Assembly (NCBI GenBank): GCA_002451855.1
Contig: DKDS01000087.1
Span: 36,759 to 50,005, forward strand
DNA: 13,247 nucleotides
DNA from: Ruminococcaceae bacterium UBA6842
GTDB lineage: Bacteria > Bacillota > Clostridia > Oscillospirales > Acutalibacteraceae
Direction: 5' to 3'
How positions within the stretch are numbered: position 1 is the stretch's first letter; every line of letters starts with the position of its first letter. Under the pieces are notes generated by a model. It saw only the letters and a program-made list of their open reading frames with translations. It had not been told where the DNA came from and did no database searches. A program made the position numbers and the translations under genes. Below are positions 1-8,084 of the stretch, in pieces.

Positions 1-878
1 TTGCCGTAACCACGGCAGAGGTAAACAGACCGGGACTTCATATGGCGGGCTATTTCGAATTTTTTGATGAAAAAAGGATACAAATAATAGGAAAAAGCGA
101 AGAAAGCTTTATTTTAAGATTTACCCCCGAAAAGGCGGAAAGCAGGCTCCGTGAGTTTTTCTCGCATAAGCCGGCGGCAGTAATAATATGCCGAGATCTT
201 CAGGTAGGCGAGGTTTATACGCGCATTGCGGAGGAATACGGCGTACCGCTTTTAAGGACCGCGGAATCCACCTCGGATTTCACGGCGGCGCTGATAGCCT
301 TCTTAAACCTGAGCCTTGCTCCCAGGGTGACCCGCCACGGCGTGCTTGTCGAGGTATACGGCGAGGGTATATTGCTGCTCGGCGAGAGCGGCGTCGGTAA
401 AAGCGAAACGGCGATTGAGCTTATAAAAAGAGGTCACCGTCTTATTGCGGACGACGCTGTGGAGATACGCCGCGTTTCAAGCAAATCGCTTGTGGGAACG
501 GCGCCCGATAACATAAGGCATTTTATAGAGCTTCGCGGAATAGGTATTATTAATGCGAGCCGTATTTTCGGTGCGGGCGCGGTAAAGCTTACCGAGAAAA
601 TAGACCTTGTAATCAATCTTGAAATATGGGATGTAAACAAGGTGTACGACCGTATGGGGCTTGAAAAGCAAACTACGGAAATATTGGGGCTTAATGTTCC
701 GTCGCTTACGATACCCGTAAAGCCGGGCCGTAATCTGGCGGTAATAATAGAGGTTGCGGCTATGAATAACCGTCAGAAAAAGCTGGGTTACAACGCCGCA
801 AAGGACTTGCTTAAACGGCTCGGTATGACCGATGACGATAAAACCGAAACGGCTGCGGAAAAGGTTGAGCCGTTTTAA
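1..878 (+). CDS. hprK: HPr kinase/phosphorylase, 5'-truncated by the window edge
   Basis: This bifunctional enzyme phosphorylates HPr on its regulatory serine with ATP or PPi and reverses the reaction with Pi; it is the central switch of carbon catabolite repression in Firmicutes. The reading frame is open from base 3 and encodes AVTTAEVNRPGLHMAGYF, which matches the conserved N-terminal region of the family (NRPGL..AGYF). The ATG at 42 is therefore internal and the true start lies upstream. Counting from that internal Met, one sees the catalytic-region His99 (TRHG), Walker A GESGVGKS at 114-121, the ADD acidic pair at 136-138, the second signature ELRGIGIINASRIFGAGAV at 163-181, and KPGRNLAVIIEVAAMN near the C-terminus. 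About 20 residues at the N-terminus are missing. The C-terminus carries an acidic tail rich in D, E and T. glk follows after 16 bases, so the two are probably co-transcribed. Confidence 0.96.
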   Translation, partial: AVTTAEVNRPGLHMAGYFEFFDEKRIQIIGKSEESFILRFTPEKAESRLREFFSHKPAAVIICRDLQVGEVYTRIAEEYGVPLLRTAESTSDFTAALIAFLNLSLAPRVTRHGVLVEVYGEGILLLGESGVGKSETAIELIKRGHRLIADDAVEIRRVSSKSLVGTAPDNIRHFIELRGIGIINASRIFGAGAVKLTEKIDLVINLEIWDVNKVYDRMGLEKQTTEILGLNVPSLTIPVKPGRNLAVIIEVAAMNNRQKKLGYNAAKDLLKRLGMTDDDKTETAAEKVEPF

Positions 879-894
879 AAAAGGAGAAGAAAAT

Positions 895-1851
895 ATGTAC
901 AAACTCGGAATAGATTTAGGCGGAACAAACATAGTTGCCGGCGTGGTGGATGAAAATTACAAAATTATCGCCACGGGAGAAATGAAAACCAACTGCCCCC
1001 GTCCGGCAGAGGAAATTGTGGACGATATGGCGGCGGCAGCAAGAACCGCGATAGAAAAAGCAGGGCTTAAAATTGAGGATATTGAGTGTATGGGCGTCGG
1101 CACACCCGGTGCGATAGACCCCGTAAACGGCGTAGTATGCTATGCCAACAATTTGGGCTTTTACGATGTGCGTATGGCGGAAATGCTTAAAGAGAGACTG
1201 GGCGTTGATTTCTATATCGAAAACGACGCAAATGCCGCGGCTTACGGCGAATATATAGCGGGAGCCGGAAAGGGAACCAAGAACTTTATAGCCATTACCT
1301 TAGGCACGGGTGTCGGCGGCGGCGTTATAATAGACGGCAAAATTTATTCGGGCTCTAACTACGCCGGAGCGGAGCTCGGCCATACGGTTATAAATATGGA
1401 CGGCGAGATATGCTCCTGCGGCAGACAGGGCTGTTGGGAAGCGTATGCTTCGGCAACCGCGCTTATAAGACAGACAAAGCAGGCTATGATAAGATACCCA
1501 AAGAGCGTTATGTGGGAACTGTGCGGCGGCGATATAAACAAGGTAAACGGCAGAACAGCATTTGACGCTATGCGTAAGGACGACGAAGTGGGAAAACAAA
1601 TTGTTGACCGTTATATACAGTATATCGGAATAGGCGTTTCAAACTGCATAAACATTTTCCAGCCCGAGGTGCTTTGCATAGGCGGCGGAATTTCCAAAGA
1701 GGGCGACACGCTTATAAATCCCCTGAAGGCGTTTGTTGAGGGCGAAAACTACGCGAGAAATATCAGCAAAGCCACCGAAATAAAGGCGGCGGCGCTCGGT
1801 AACGACGCAGGCATAATAGGAGCCGCGTATCTTTGCGATTTGTATAAATAA
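895..1851 (+). CDS. glk: ROK-family glucokinase
   Basis: This is a cytosolic ATP-dependent sugar kinase, most likely glucose to glucose-6-phosphate. The 318-residue product has the usual length. Visible motifs are the N-terminal phosphate loop GIDLGGTN (5-12), catalytic Asp111 in ENDANAAAYGE, the GTGVGGG loop (137-143), and the ROK signature with zinc ligands His163 (AELGH), Cys173, Cys175 and Cys180 (CSCGRQGCWE). The frame extends upstream to 832 inside hprK, but ATG 895 is chosen because AAGGAG at 881-886 sits 8 bases before it and MYKLGIDLGGTN is the standard family N-terminus. It lies between hprK and murB in a tight operon. Substrate specificity within ROK kinases cannot be fixed from sequence alone, but conservation of the glucokinase-type motifs makes glucose the best call. 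Confidence 0.93.
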   Translation: MYKLGIDLGGTNIVAGVVDENYKIIATGEMKTNCPRPAEEIVDDMAAAARTAIEKAGLKIEDIECMGVGTPGAIDPVNGVVCYANNLGFYDVRMAEMLKERLGVDFYIENDANAAAYGEYIAGAGKGTKNFIAITLGTGVGGGVIIDGKIYSGSNYAGAELGHTVINMDGEICSCGRQGCWEAYASATALIRQTKQAMIRYPKSVMWELCGGDINKVNGRTAFDAMRKDDEVGKQIVDRYIQYIGIGVSNCINIFQPEVLCIGGGISKEGDTLINPLKAFVEGENYARNISKATEIKAAALGNDAGIIGAAYLCDLYK

Positions 1852-1868
1852 AAAACGGAGGAAGCAGT

Positions 1869-2780
1869 ATGGAGCTTTGCGGTCTTGAGCAGTATTGTAA
1901 AGAAAATAATATACCGTATAAAAAAGACGAGCCTATGCGGCTTCATACAAGCTTTAAAATCGGCGGACCCGCGGATATATTCATATGCCCACGAAACACC
2001 GCCGAGCTTTCCTCGGTGCTTAAAAAATGTCGGGAGCTGTCGGTTCCGTTTTTCATAATCGGCAACGGCTCTAATCTTCTTGTGTCGGACGGCGGAATAG
2101 AGGGTGCGGTAATAAGCGTTTCCTCTCTTAACAAAATTACCGTGTGCGGCGAAGAAATAAAATGCGGCGCGGGCGCGGGGCTTTCCGCTGTTTGCAAGGC
2201 GGCGCTTGATAATTCCCTTACGGGGCTTGAATTTGCGTACGGTATTCCCGGTACCGTGGGCGGAGCGCTTTATATGAACGCCGGCGCTTACGGCGGCGAG
2301 ATGGCGGACGCGGTTATATCCGCCGAATATGTAACGGAGGACGGCACGGCGGCTGAGCTTACCGCCGAGGAAATGAACCTCGGTTACAGGAGCAGCGTAT
2401 TTAAAAACGGCGGTATGGTAATAACCTCCGTTACGCTTAGGCTTACAGGCGGAGATAAGGAGCGTATACAGGAAAAAATGAGCGAGCTTATTATGCGAAG
2501 AAAGCAAAAACAACCGCTTGAATATCCGAGTGCCGGAAGCACATTTAAAAGACCCGTCGGAAATTATGCCGGAGCGCTTATAGAGAAAAACGGTCTTAAA
2601 GGCGCGGCGTCAGGCGGAGCGCAGGTAAGCGATAAGCACGCAGGTTTTATAGTAAACCTCGGCAATGCTACCTGCAAGGATGTGTGCGAGCTTATAAAAA
2701 AGGTACAGACAGAGGTTTTAAACGGCGACGGGGTGAAGCTCGAGCCTGAAGTAATACTTGTGGGAAGAAGTGAGAATTAA
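1869..2780 (+). CDS. murB: UDP-N-acetylmuramate dehydrogenase (UDP-N-acetylenolpyruvoylglucosamine reductase)
   Basis: This FAD-dependent cytosolic enzyme reduces UDP-GlcNAc-enolpyruvate to UDP-MurNAc with NADPH, the second committed step of peptidoglycan precursor synthesis. The 303-residue product has the length of the shorter (type II) Gram-positive enzymes. Visible are HTSFKIGGPAD (26-36), the FAD-binding GNGSNLLVSDGG (66-77), GIPGTVGGALYMNAGAYGGEM (126-145), LGYRSS with conserved Arg174, SAGSTFKRP with the proton-donor Ser224, and the C-terminal LEPEV containing the conserved acid Glu294. GGAGGA at 1857-1862 lies 6 bases before the ATG. The stop codon shares its last A with the start of rapZ (TAATG), suggesting translational coupling. 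Confidence 0.97.
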   Translation: MELCGLEQYCKENNIPYKKDEPMRLHTSFKIGGPADIFICPRNTAELSSVLKKCRELSVPFFIIGNGSNLLVSDGGIEGAVISVSSLNKITVCGEEIKCGAGAGLSAVCKAALDNSLTGLEFAYGIPGTVGGALYMNAGAYGGEMADAVISAEYVTEDGTAAELTAEEMNLGYRSSVFKNGGMVITSVTLRLTGGDKERIQEKMSELIMRRKQKQPLEYPSAGSTFKRPVGNYAGALIEKNGLKGAASGGAQVSDKHAGFIVNLGNATCKDVCELIKKVQTEVLNGDGVKLEPEVILVGRSEN

Positions 2781-3640
2781 TGGAACTGCTTATTGTGACG
2801 GGAATGTCGGGAGCGGGAAAATCTCAGGCGGCGAACGCACTTGAGGATATGGGATATTACTGCGTTGATAACATACCGCCGGCAATAATTCCCTCGTTTG
2901 TGGAGCTTTCCGCAAGAAGCGGAGATCTGCTTAATAAAATGGCGATAGTTACCGATATAAGGGGCGGCGTCCTCTTTTCGGAAATAGAGCAGGTTTTGAA
3001 CAATCTTAAAAATAACAGCGTTGCGTATAAAATACTTTTTCTTGACGCCGCTGACGATGTGCTCATAAGGCGCTATAAGGAAAACCGCCGCAGACACCCG
3101 ATGGCGGACGCCGAGAATATGTCGCTTTCCGCCGCTGTTAAAAAAGAGCGTGAAATGCTTAAAAAAATCAGGTTTATGTCCGATTACATAATAGATACAA
3201 GCCATATTTCAATAGCACAGCTTAAGGTCCAGCTTTCAAATGTTTTCTGCGGAAGCGTAAGCAATGTGCTTAAAATACAGTGTAAGTCCTTCGGCTTTAA
3301 ATACGGCGCGGACACCGAGGCGGATCTGGTTATAGATGTCCGCTGTCTGCCCAATCCGTTTTATGTTGAGGATTTAAAGCAAAAAACGGGTCTTGACAAA
3401 GAGGTCAGGGATTATGTAATGTCAAGCGACGACAGCAAGGAGTTTTTGGCACGGCTTTTAAGCTTTATAGACTGCGCCGTGCCGCTCTACGCCAAGGAGG
3501 GCAAAAGTCAGCTTATAATCTCGATTGGCTGTACGGGCGGCAAGCACCGTTCCGTTACCTTTGCACAGCTTATCGGCGAGCATTTGCAGAACGAAAACTT
3601 TAATTGCTCGATAACCCACAGGGATATATACAAAAGCTGA
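2780..3640 (+). CDS. rapZ: RapZ/YvcJ-family nucleotide-binding protein
   Basis: This is a P-loop ATP/GTP-binding protein of the RapZ (YvcJ) family. In E. coli RapZ is an RNA-binding adaptor for GlmZ small-RNA decay that senses glucosamine-6-phosphate. In Firmicutes YvcJ hydrolyses nucleotides, and its role is less clear. The 286 residues show Walker A GMSGAGKS (8-15), the following ALEDMGYYCVDNIPP block, DIRGG (59-63), the basic ENRRRHPM segment (101-108) and the C-terminal-domain signature GCTGGKHRSV (250-259). The start overlaps the murB stop by one base, and the stop overlaps the whiA ATG by one base (TGATG). An RNA-regulatory role in cell-envelope amino-sugar supply would fit the murB neighbourhood, but that is inference. 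Confidence 0.95.
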   Translation: MELLIVTGMSGAGKSQAANALEDMGYYCVDNIPPAIIPSFVELSARSGDLLNKMAIVTDIRGGVLFSEIEQVLNNLKNNSVAYKILFLDAADDVLIRRYKENRRRHPMADAENMSLSAAVKKEREMLKKIRFMSDYIIDTSHISIAQLKVQLSNVFCGSVSNVLKIQCKSFGFKYGADTEADLVIDVRCLPNPFYVEDLKQKTGLDKEVRDYVMSSDDSKEFLARLLSFIDCAVPLYAKEGKSQLIISIGCTGGKHRSVTFAQLIGEHLQNENFNCSITHRDIYKS

Positions 3641-4533
3641 TGTCATTTTGCAGTGAAGTAAAAAACGAATTGGCCGCCATAAGACCGCCGGAGTGCTGTA
3701 AACAACCGCTGATATACGGTTTTATGCTTTTCGGCAGGTCTTTTTCTTTTAAAAGAATTTCTATGCAGACGGGCAACGCCGCTATGGCGGAGCTTTACGC
3801 CTCGCTTTTAAAAAGCATTTTCGGCGTTACCGCGGAAATAACCTGCGGCGGCAGCGTCCGACCGACCTATATAGCAAGGGTAGCGTCCGAGGCGGACAGG
3901 CTTAAAATTCTGGCGTGCTATGATTACGGCATAGCGGACAGGCTTATAAATAACGATATTATAACCCGTGAATGCTGCTTCCAAAGCTTTATAAGAGGGG
4001 CTTTTCTTTCGTGCGGAAATATAAACGACCCCGAAAAGGAATACCGAGCGGAATTTTCGGTTCGGGACGGCAGGCTTGCCGATGAGTTTTCGGAGCTTTT
4101 GTCGGGCTACGGCATTTCGCTTAAAAAGGCAAAAAGGCAGAACGGAGCGGTGCTTTACACAAAGGAAAGCGCCTGCATTGAGGATCTGCTGACCCTTATG
4201 GGCGTTCCGCACAGAACGCTTGACATTATGGATACTAAAATACTTAAAAGCGTAAAGAATAATATTAACCGCCGAAGCAATTGCGACAGCGCCAATATTT
4301 CAAAGACGGTAGAGGCGTCCATAAAACAGCGCCGCGCCATTGATTATTTGGAGCGGCACGGAATGCTTGAAAGCCTGCCGAACGAGCTTAGAAAAGCGGC
4401 GGATCTCAGGAAAAACAATCCCGAATCAACGCTTAGCGAGCTGTGCCGTCTTTCCGAGGAGCCGCTTACGGTTTCGGGACTTAACCACCGCCTTAAAAGG
4501 CTTACGGACATTTACGAGAGCGTTAAAAAATAA
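3640..4533 (+). CDS. whiA: WhiA family DNA-binding regulator
   Basis: WhiA combines a degenerate LAGLIDADG homing-endonuclease fold with a C-terminal helix-turn-helix. It is a sporulation/division transcription factor in actinobacteria and affects cell division and chromosome segregation in Bacillus. The 297-residue protein starts with the family-typical MSFCSEVKNELA. The LAGLIDADG-like core is ECCFQSFIRGAFLSCGNIND (111-130), and the C-terminal HTH region spans about 215-295 with NCDSANISKTVEAS, ESLPNELRKAADLR and SGLNHRLKRL. The frame is open upstream to a TTG at 3604, but ATG 3640 matches the family start and overlaps the rapZ stop (TGATG). Catalytic nuclease residues are generally lost in this family. 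yvcK, often found between rapZ and whiA, is not here. Confidence 0.94.
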   Translation: MSFCSEVKNELAAIRPPECCKQPLIYGFMLFGRSFSFKRISMQTGNAAMAELYASLLKSIFGVTAEITCGGSVRPTYIARVASEADRLKILACYDYGIADRLINNDIITRECCFQSFIRGAFLSCGNINDPEKEYRAEFSVRDGRLADEFSELLSGYGISLKKAKRQNGAVLYTKESACIEDLLTLMGVPHRTLDIMDTKILKSVKNNINRRSNCDSANISKTVEASIKQRRAIDYLERHGMLESLPNELRKAADLRKNNPESTLSELCRLSEEPLTVSGLNHRLKRLTDIYESVKK

Positions 4534-4547
4534 GAAAGGAGCGGCAT

Positions 4548-7500
4548 ATGGACTTCACACATCTGCATGTGCATACCGAGTACAGCCTGCTTGACGGCTG
4601 TTGCCGTATAAAGGAGCTTATCGACCGTGCGGCACAGCTCGGACAGAAAAGCCTTGCGATTACCGACCACGGCGTGATGTACGGCGTGATAGAATTTTAC
4701 AAATACGCGCTGGAACGCGGTGTGAAGCCTATTATAGGCTGTGAGGTTTATGTTGCCCCGAAAAGCAGATTTGATAAGCAAAAGGGCGGCGAAAGCAAAT
4801 ATAACCATTTGGTTTTGCTGTGCGAGAATAACGAGGGCTATTCCAACCTTATAAAGCTTGTATCCTTGGGATTTACCGAGGGATTTTATTCAAAGCCCAG
4901 AATAGATAAGGAAATTCTGCAAAAATACAGTAAGGGGCTTATTGCGCTTTCAGCCTGTCTTGCGGGTGAAATTCCGAGACTTTTATCAAACGGAGAGTAT
5001 GAAAAGGCAAAACAGGCGGCGCTTTTTTACGACGGCGTTTTCGGCAGGGGAAATTACTATCTTGAGCTTCAGGATCACGGAATAGAGGAGCAAAAAAGAA
5101 TAAATCCTCAGCTTATAAGAATATCCGAGGAAACGGGCATACCGCTTGTCGCCACAAACGATGTTCATTATATCGGCAAGGACGATTTTAAAATTCACAA
5201 GGTGCTTTTGTGCATACAGACCGGCAGTAAAATAACCGAAGAAAACCCGATAGAGTTTAAAACCAACGAGTTTTATTTAAAATCGGGCGAGGAAATGGCA
5301 AAGCTGTTCGGCAATGCTCCGTCTGCGCTCGAAAATACCTGCAAGATTGCCGAAAGGTGCAATGTAACGCTTGAATTCGGGAAAATCAAGCTGCCGCACT
5401 TTGATATAGGCGACAGGGACCATTTTACCTATTTTAAGGAAAAATGCATTGCCGGAATGAAAAGAATTTACGGCGAAAATCCCGATAAGTCGGTTACGGA
5501 CAGGCTTTCCTACGAGCTTTCCGTTATAAACCGTATGGGATATGTGGATTACTACCTTATTGTTGCGGATTTTGTGAATTACGCAAAGAAAAACGGCATA
5601 CCCGTGGGTCCCGGAAGAGGGTCGGGAGCGGCGAGCCTTGCGGCGTACTGCATCGGTATAACGGGAATAGACCCGCTTAAATACGACCTTTATTTTGAGC
5701 GCTTTTTGAACCCGGAAAGGGTTTCAATGCCCGATTTTGATATAGATTTCTGCTATGTGAACAGGCAAAGGGTAATAGATTATGTAATAAGGAAATACGG
5801 GGCGGACCGTGTTTCGCAGATAGTCACCTTCGGCACAATGGCGGCAAGGGCGGCTATAAGAGATGTCGGGCGAGCGCTTGATATTTCCTACGCTGTGTGC
5901 GACAGGGTAGCAAAGCTTATACCGCAGGCACTTAATATGACTATCGACCGTGCAATGAAAGGCTCGGCGGAGCTAAGGGAGCTTTACGGAAACGACCCTC
6001 AGATAAAAGAGCTTATAGACACCGCCGTAAGGCTTGAGGGTATGCCGCGGCACGCCTCTACCCACGCCGCAGGTGTGGTGATTTCCGATAAACCGATAGC
6101 CGAGTATGTTCCCCTTGCGGTAAACGACGAAGCGGTGGTTACCCAGTATACAATGACTGCGCTTGACGAGCTGGGTCTTCTTAAAATGGACTTTTTGGGG
6201 CTCAGAAACCTCACCGTAATAGCGGACACGGAAAGATATATAAGAAAAACCGACCCCGATTTCGATATTGAAAAAATACCGCTTGACGATAAGGAAACCT
6301 ACGAAATGATGGGCAAGGGCGGTACGGACGGCGTGTTCCAGTTTGAATCGGACGGTATGAAAAGCGTACTGCGCCAGTTCGGACCCGAAAGTATTGAGGA
6401 TTTGACCGCCATACTGTCGCTTTACAGACCGGGTCCTATGGACTCTATCCCGAAATATATTCACAACAGGCACCACCCCGAGGATGTCACATACGATACG
6501 CCGCTTTTAAAGCCAATACTTTCGGTAACCTACGGCTGTATTGTTTACCAAGAGCAGGTAATGCAGATATTCCGCACACTTGCCGGCTATACCTTGGGCA
6601 GGGCGGATATAGTGCGCCGCGCTATGGCAAAGAAAAAGCACGATGTGATGAAACGGGAAAGACAGTTCTTTTTATGGGGAGAAAAGGATGAAAACGGGAA
6701 TGTAATATGTCCGGGCGCCGTCGCAAACGGCGTGGACGAAAAAATTGCGGAAAAGATTTTTGACGATATGCAGAGCTTCAGCTCCTACGCCTTTAATAAG
6801 GCGCACGCCGCCGCATACTCGTTTGTGGCGTACAGAACGGCGTATTTAAAGCGCCATTATCCTGCGGAATATTTTGCGAGCCTTATGACAAGTATGATGG
6901 ACAGCTCTTCAAAAATTGCCCTTTATACCGAGGATTGCAGGAAAAACGGCATAAAAATCCTGCCGCCGTCCGTCAATACAAGCGGTGCGGGGTTCACGCC
7001 CGACGGCGGAAATATCCGTTTTGGGCTCAACGCCGTTAAAAATCTCGGAGCAGGTGTTATCGACAGGCTGATAAAGGAAAGAGAAGAAAACGGAGAATAC
7101 ACATCCGCATACGATTTCTGTCTCAGGAATTATTCAAGAGAGTTCAACAGAAAGGCACTTGAGGGACTTATAAAGAGCGGCGCTATGGACTGTCTTTGCG
7201 CTAACCGCCGAAAGCTTTTGTACAATATGGAGGGTATGCTTACCGCCGCCGAGGGCGAAAAGCGTTATTCCTCGGACGGCCAGCTTAATTTGTTTGACGA
7301 AATGGGAGACGCCGCCGGTTATACTATGACAGAGGCGGAGGAAATGCCCGAGGAATTAAAGCTTGCTTTTGAAAAAGAAGCGTGCGGACTGTATCTTTCG
7401 GGCAATCCGCTTGATAAATATAAGCCGTATTTAAACAAAATAGGCGTAGCCTCGGCGGCTCAGATAAACCTTAAAAAATACCGCGACGGCAGCCGTGTAA

Positions 7501-7994
7501 GGCTCGGCGGTCTGGTGGAAAATCTTAAGGTAAGACAGCTTAAAAACAACAGTCTTATGGCGTCTGCCGTGCTTGAGGACACTTCTGGTACGGTCACGCT
7601 CACGGTCTTTTCGGCGGCGCTCGCGCAGTTTAAGCCTCAGCTTTCCTCTGGTAAGCCGATAATCGTAACCGGCAGAATTTCGGAAAGAGAAGATAGGGAC
7701 CCCGAGATAGTGGTTGAAAGCGCGGAGGAAATACCCGAAAACGCAAAAAATATTTCCGCGCCGAAATATAAAAGGGGTCTGTACCTTAAGCTTCAGAGCC
7801 TTTCGGGAAATGAGTTTTCAAGGGTGCAAAAGCTTCTTGCCGAACATCACGGAACGGTTCCCGTTATAGTATACTGTACCGATACGGGTAAAAAGCTTGA
7901 GGCGCCCGAACGGCTTAAAATAGCCCCGTCGAAACGGCTTTTAGACGAGCTTTGCGCCGTTATCGGCAAAGAAAATGTTAAATTTATAGAATAA
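4548..7994 (+). CDS. dnaE: DNA polymerase III alpha subunit, DnaE type
   Basis: This is a C-family replicative polymerase of 1148 residues, a normal DnaE length. The order is: PHP domain (about 1-210) with HLHVHTEYS, ITDHG, GCEVYVAP and ATNDVH; palm/fingers with GPGRGSGAASLAAYC (354-368); catalytic Asp396 and Asp398 in PDFDID; third catalytic Asp548 in KMDFLGL; the RPGPMDSIP segment (627-635); the thumb/tandem HhH region to about 890; a canonical sliding-clamp motif QLNLF (912-916); and an OB fold (about 983-1065) followed by a short C-terminal domain. There is no embedded DEDD exonuclease, so it is not PolC. In Firmicutes PolC usually does bulk synthesis and DnaE extends primers; whether PolC exists here cannot be seen. 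AAAGGAG (4535-4541) precedes the ATG by 6 bases. It is the last gene of the hprK unit. Confidence 0.97.
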   Translation: MDFTHLHVHTEYSLLDGCCRIKELIDRAAQLGQKSLAITDHGVMYGVIEFYKYALERGVKPIIGCEVYVAPKSRFDKQKGGESKYNHLVLLCENNEGYSNLIKLVSLGFTEGFYSKPRIDKEILQKYSKGLIALSACLAGEIPRLLSNGEYEKAKQAALFYDGVFGRGNYYLELQDHGIEEQKRINPQLIRISEETGIPLVATNDVHYIGKDDFKIHKVLLCIQTGSKITEENPIEFKTNEFYLKSGEEMAKLFGNAPSALENTCKIAERCNVTLEFGKIKLPHFDIGDRDHFTYFKEKCIAGMKRIYGENPDKSVTDRLSYELSVINRMGYVDYYLIVADFVNYAKKNGIPVGPGRGSGAASLAAYCIGITGIDPLKYDLYFERFLNPERVSMPDFDIDFCYVNRQRVIDYVIRKYGADRVSQIVTFGTMAARAAIRDVGRALDISYAVCDRVAKLIPQALNMTIDRAMKGSAELRELYGNDPQIKELIDTAVRLEGMPRHASTHAAGVVISDKPIAEYVPLAVNDEAVVTQYTMTALDELGLLKMDFLGLRNLTVIADTERYIRKTDPDFDIEKIPLDDKETYEMMGKGGTDGVFQFESDGMKSVLRQFGPESIEDLTAILSLYRPGPMDSIPKYIHNRHHPEDVTYDTPLLKPILSVTYGCIVYQEQVMQIFRTLAGYTLGRADIVRRAMAKKKHDVMKRERQFFLWGEKDENGNVICPGAVANGVDEKIAEKIFDDMQSFSSYAFNKAHAAAYSFVAYRTAYLKRHYPAEYFASLMTSMMDSSSKIALYTEDCRKNGIKILPPSVNTSGAGFTPDGGNIRFGLNAVKNLGAGVIDRLIKEREENGEYTSAYDFCLRNYSREFNRKALEGLIKSGAMDCLCANRRKLLYNMEGMLTAAEGEKRYSSDGQLNLFDEMGDAAGYTMTEAEEMPEELKLAFEKEACGLYLSGNPLDKYKPYLNKIGVASAAQINLKKYRDGSRVRLGGLVENLKVRQLKNNSLMASAVLEDTSGTVTLTVFSAALAQFKPQLSSGKPIIVTGRISEREDRDPEIVVESAEEIPENAKNISAPKYKRGLYLKLQSLSGNEFSRVQKLLAEHHGTVPVIVYCTDTGKKLEAPERLKIAPSKRLLDELCAVIGKENVKFIE

Positions 7995-8003
7995 CAAAAT
8001 TTA

Positions 8004-8021
8004 TTGTTGAAAAATTAACAA
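8004..8021. promoter_or_regulatory. Candidate Rex (redox-sensing repressor) operator
   Basis: The sequence TTGTTGAAAAATTAACAA matches the clostridial Rex consensus TTGTTAA-N4-TTAACAA at every defined position except one (G at 8009). It covers the -35 element and part of the spacer of the pfkA promoter, the position expected for a repressor. Rex binds DNA at low NADH/NAD+ and releases when NADH rises. Regulation is inferred from the motif alone. Confidence 0.66.
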
Positions 8022-8035
8022 TTTTGGTTTATACT
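8007..8035 (+). promoter_or_regulatory. Sigma-A type promoter of pfkA
   Basis: TTGAAA (8007-8012) and TATACT (8030-8035) are separated by exactly 17 bases, a near-consensus housekeeping promoter. Transcription would begin about 8042, giving a leader of roughly 40 bases. GGAG at 8072-8075 serves the pfkA ATG. No intrinsic terminator is visible between dnaE and this promoter, so readthrough from the upstream operon may add to expression. Confidence 0.8.
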
Positions 8036-8084
8036 TTATGAAAAAGCTAATAATCATATTTTAATATATTTGGAGATGGTATGT

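Noticed and set aside
42..878. ATG at 42 as the start of hprK
   Set aside because: The frame stays open to the window edge and the upstream residues (AEVNRPGL) match the conserved HprK N-terminus, so the gene is truncated by the window rather than starting here.
832..894. N-terminal extension of glk from 832
   Set aside because: It overlaps the end of hprK, adds a basic non-family peptide, and ATG 895 has a well-placed AAGGAG.
1749..2513. Long antisense open frame opposite glk and murB (254 codons)
   Set aside because: It lies opposite two well-supported genes, has low-complexity basic/aromatic content typical of an antisense shadow, and shows no recognisable motif.
3604..3639. TTG 3604 start for whiA
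   Set aside because: It lies inside rapZ; MSFCSEVKNELA from 3640 is the conserved WhiA start and overlaps the rapZ stop in the usual coupled manner.
7995..8026. Terminator after dnaE (CAAAATT at 7995-8001 and AATTTTG at 8020-8026)
   Set aside because: The arms are short, all A/T-rich and far apart, with no T-run after them; the Rex-type dyad and promoter explain the region better.
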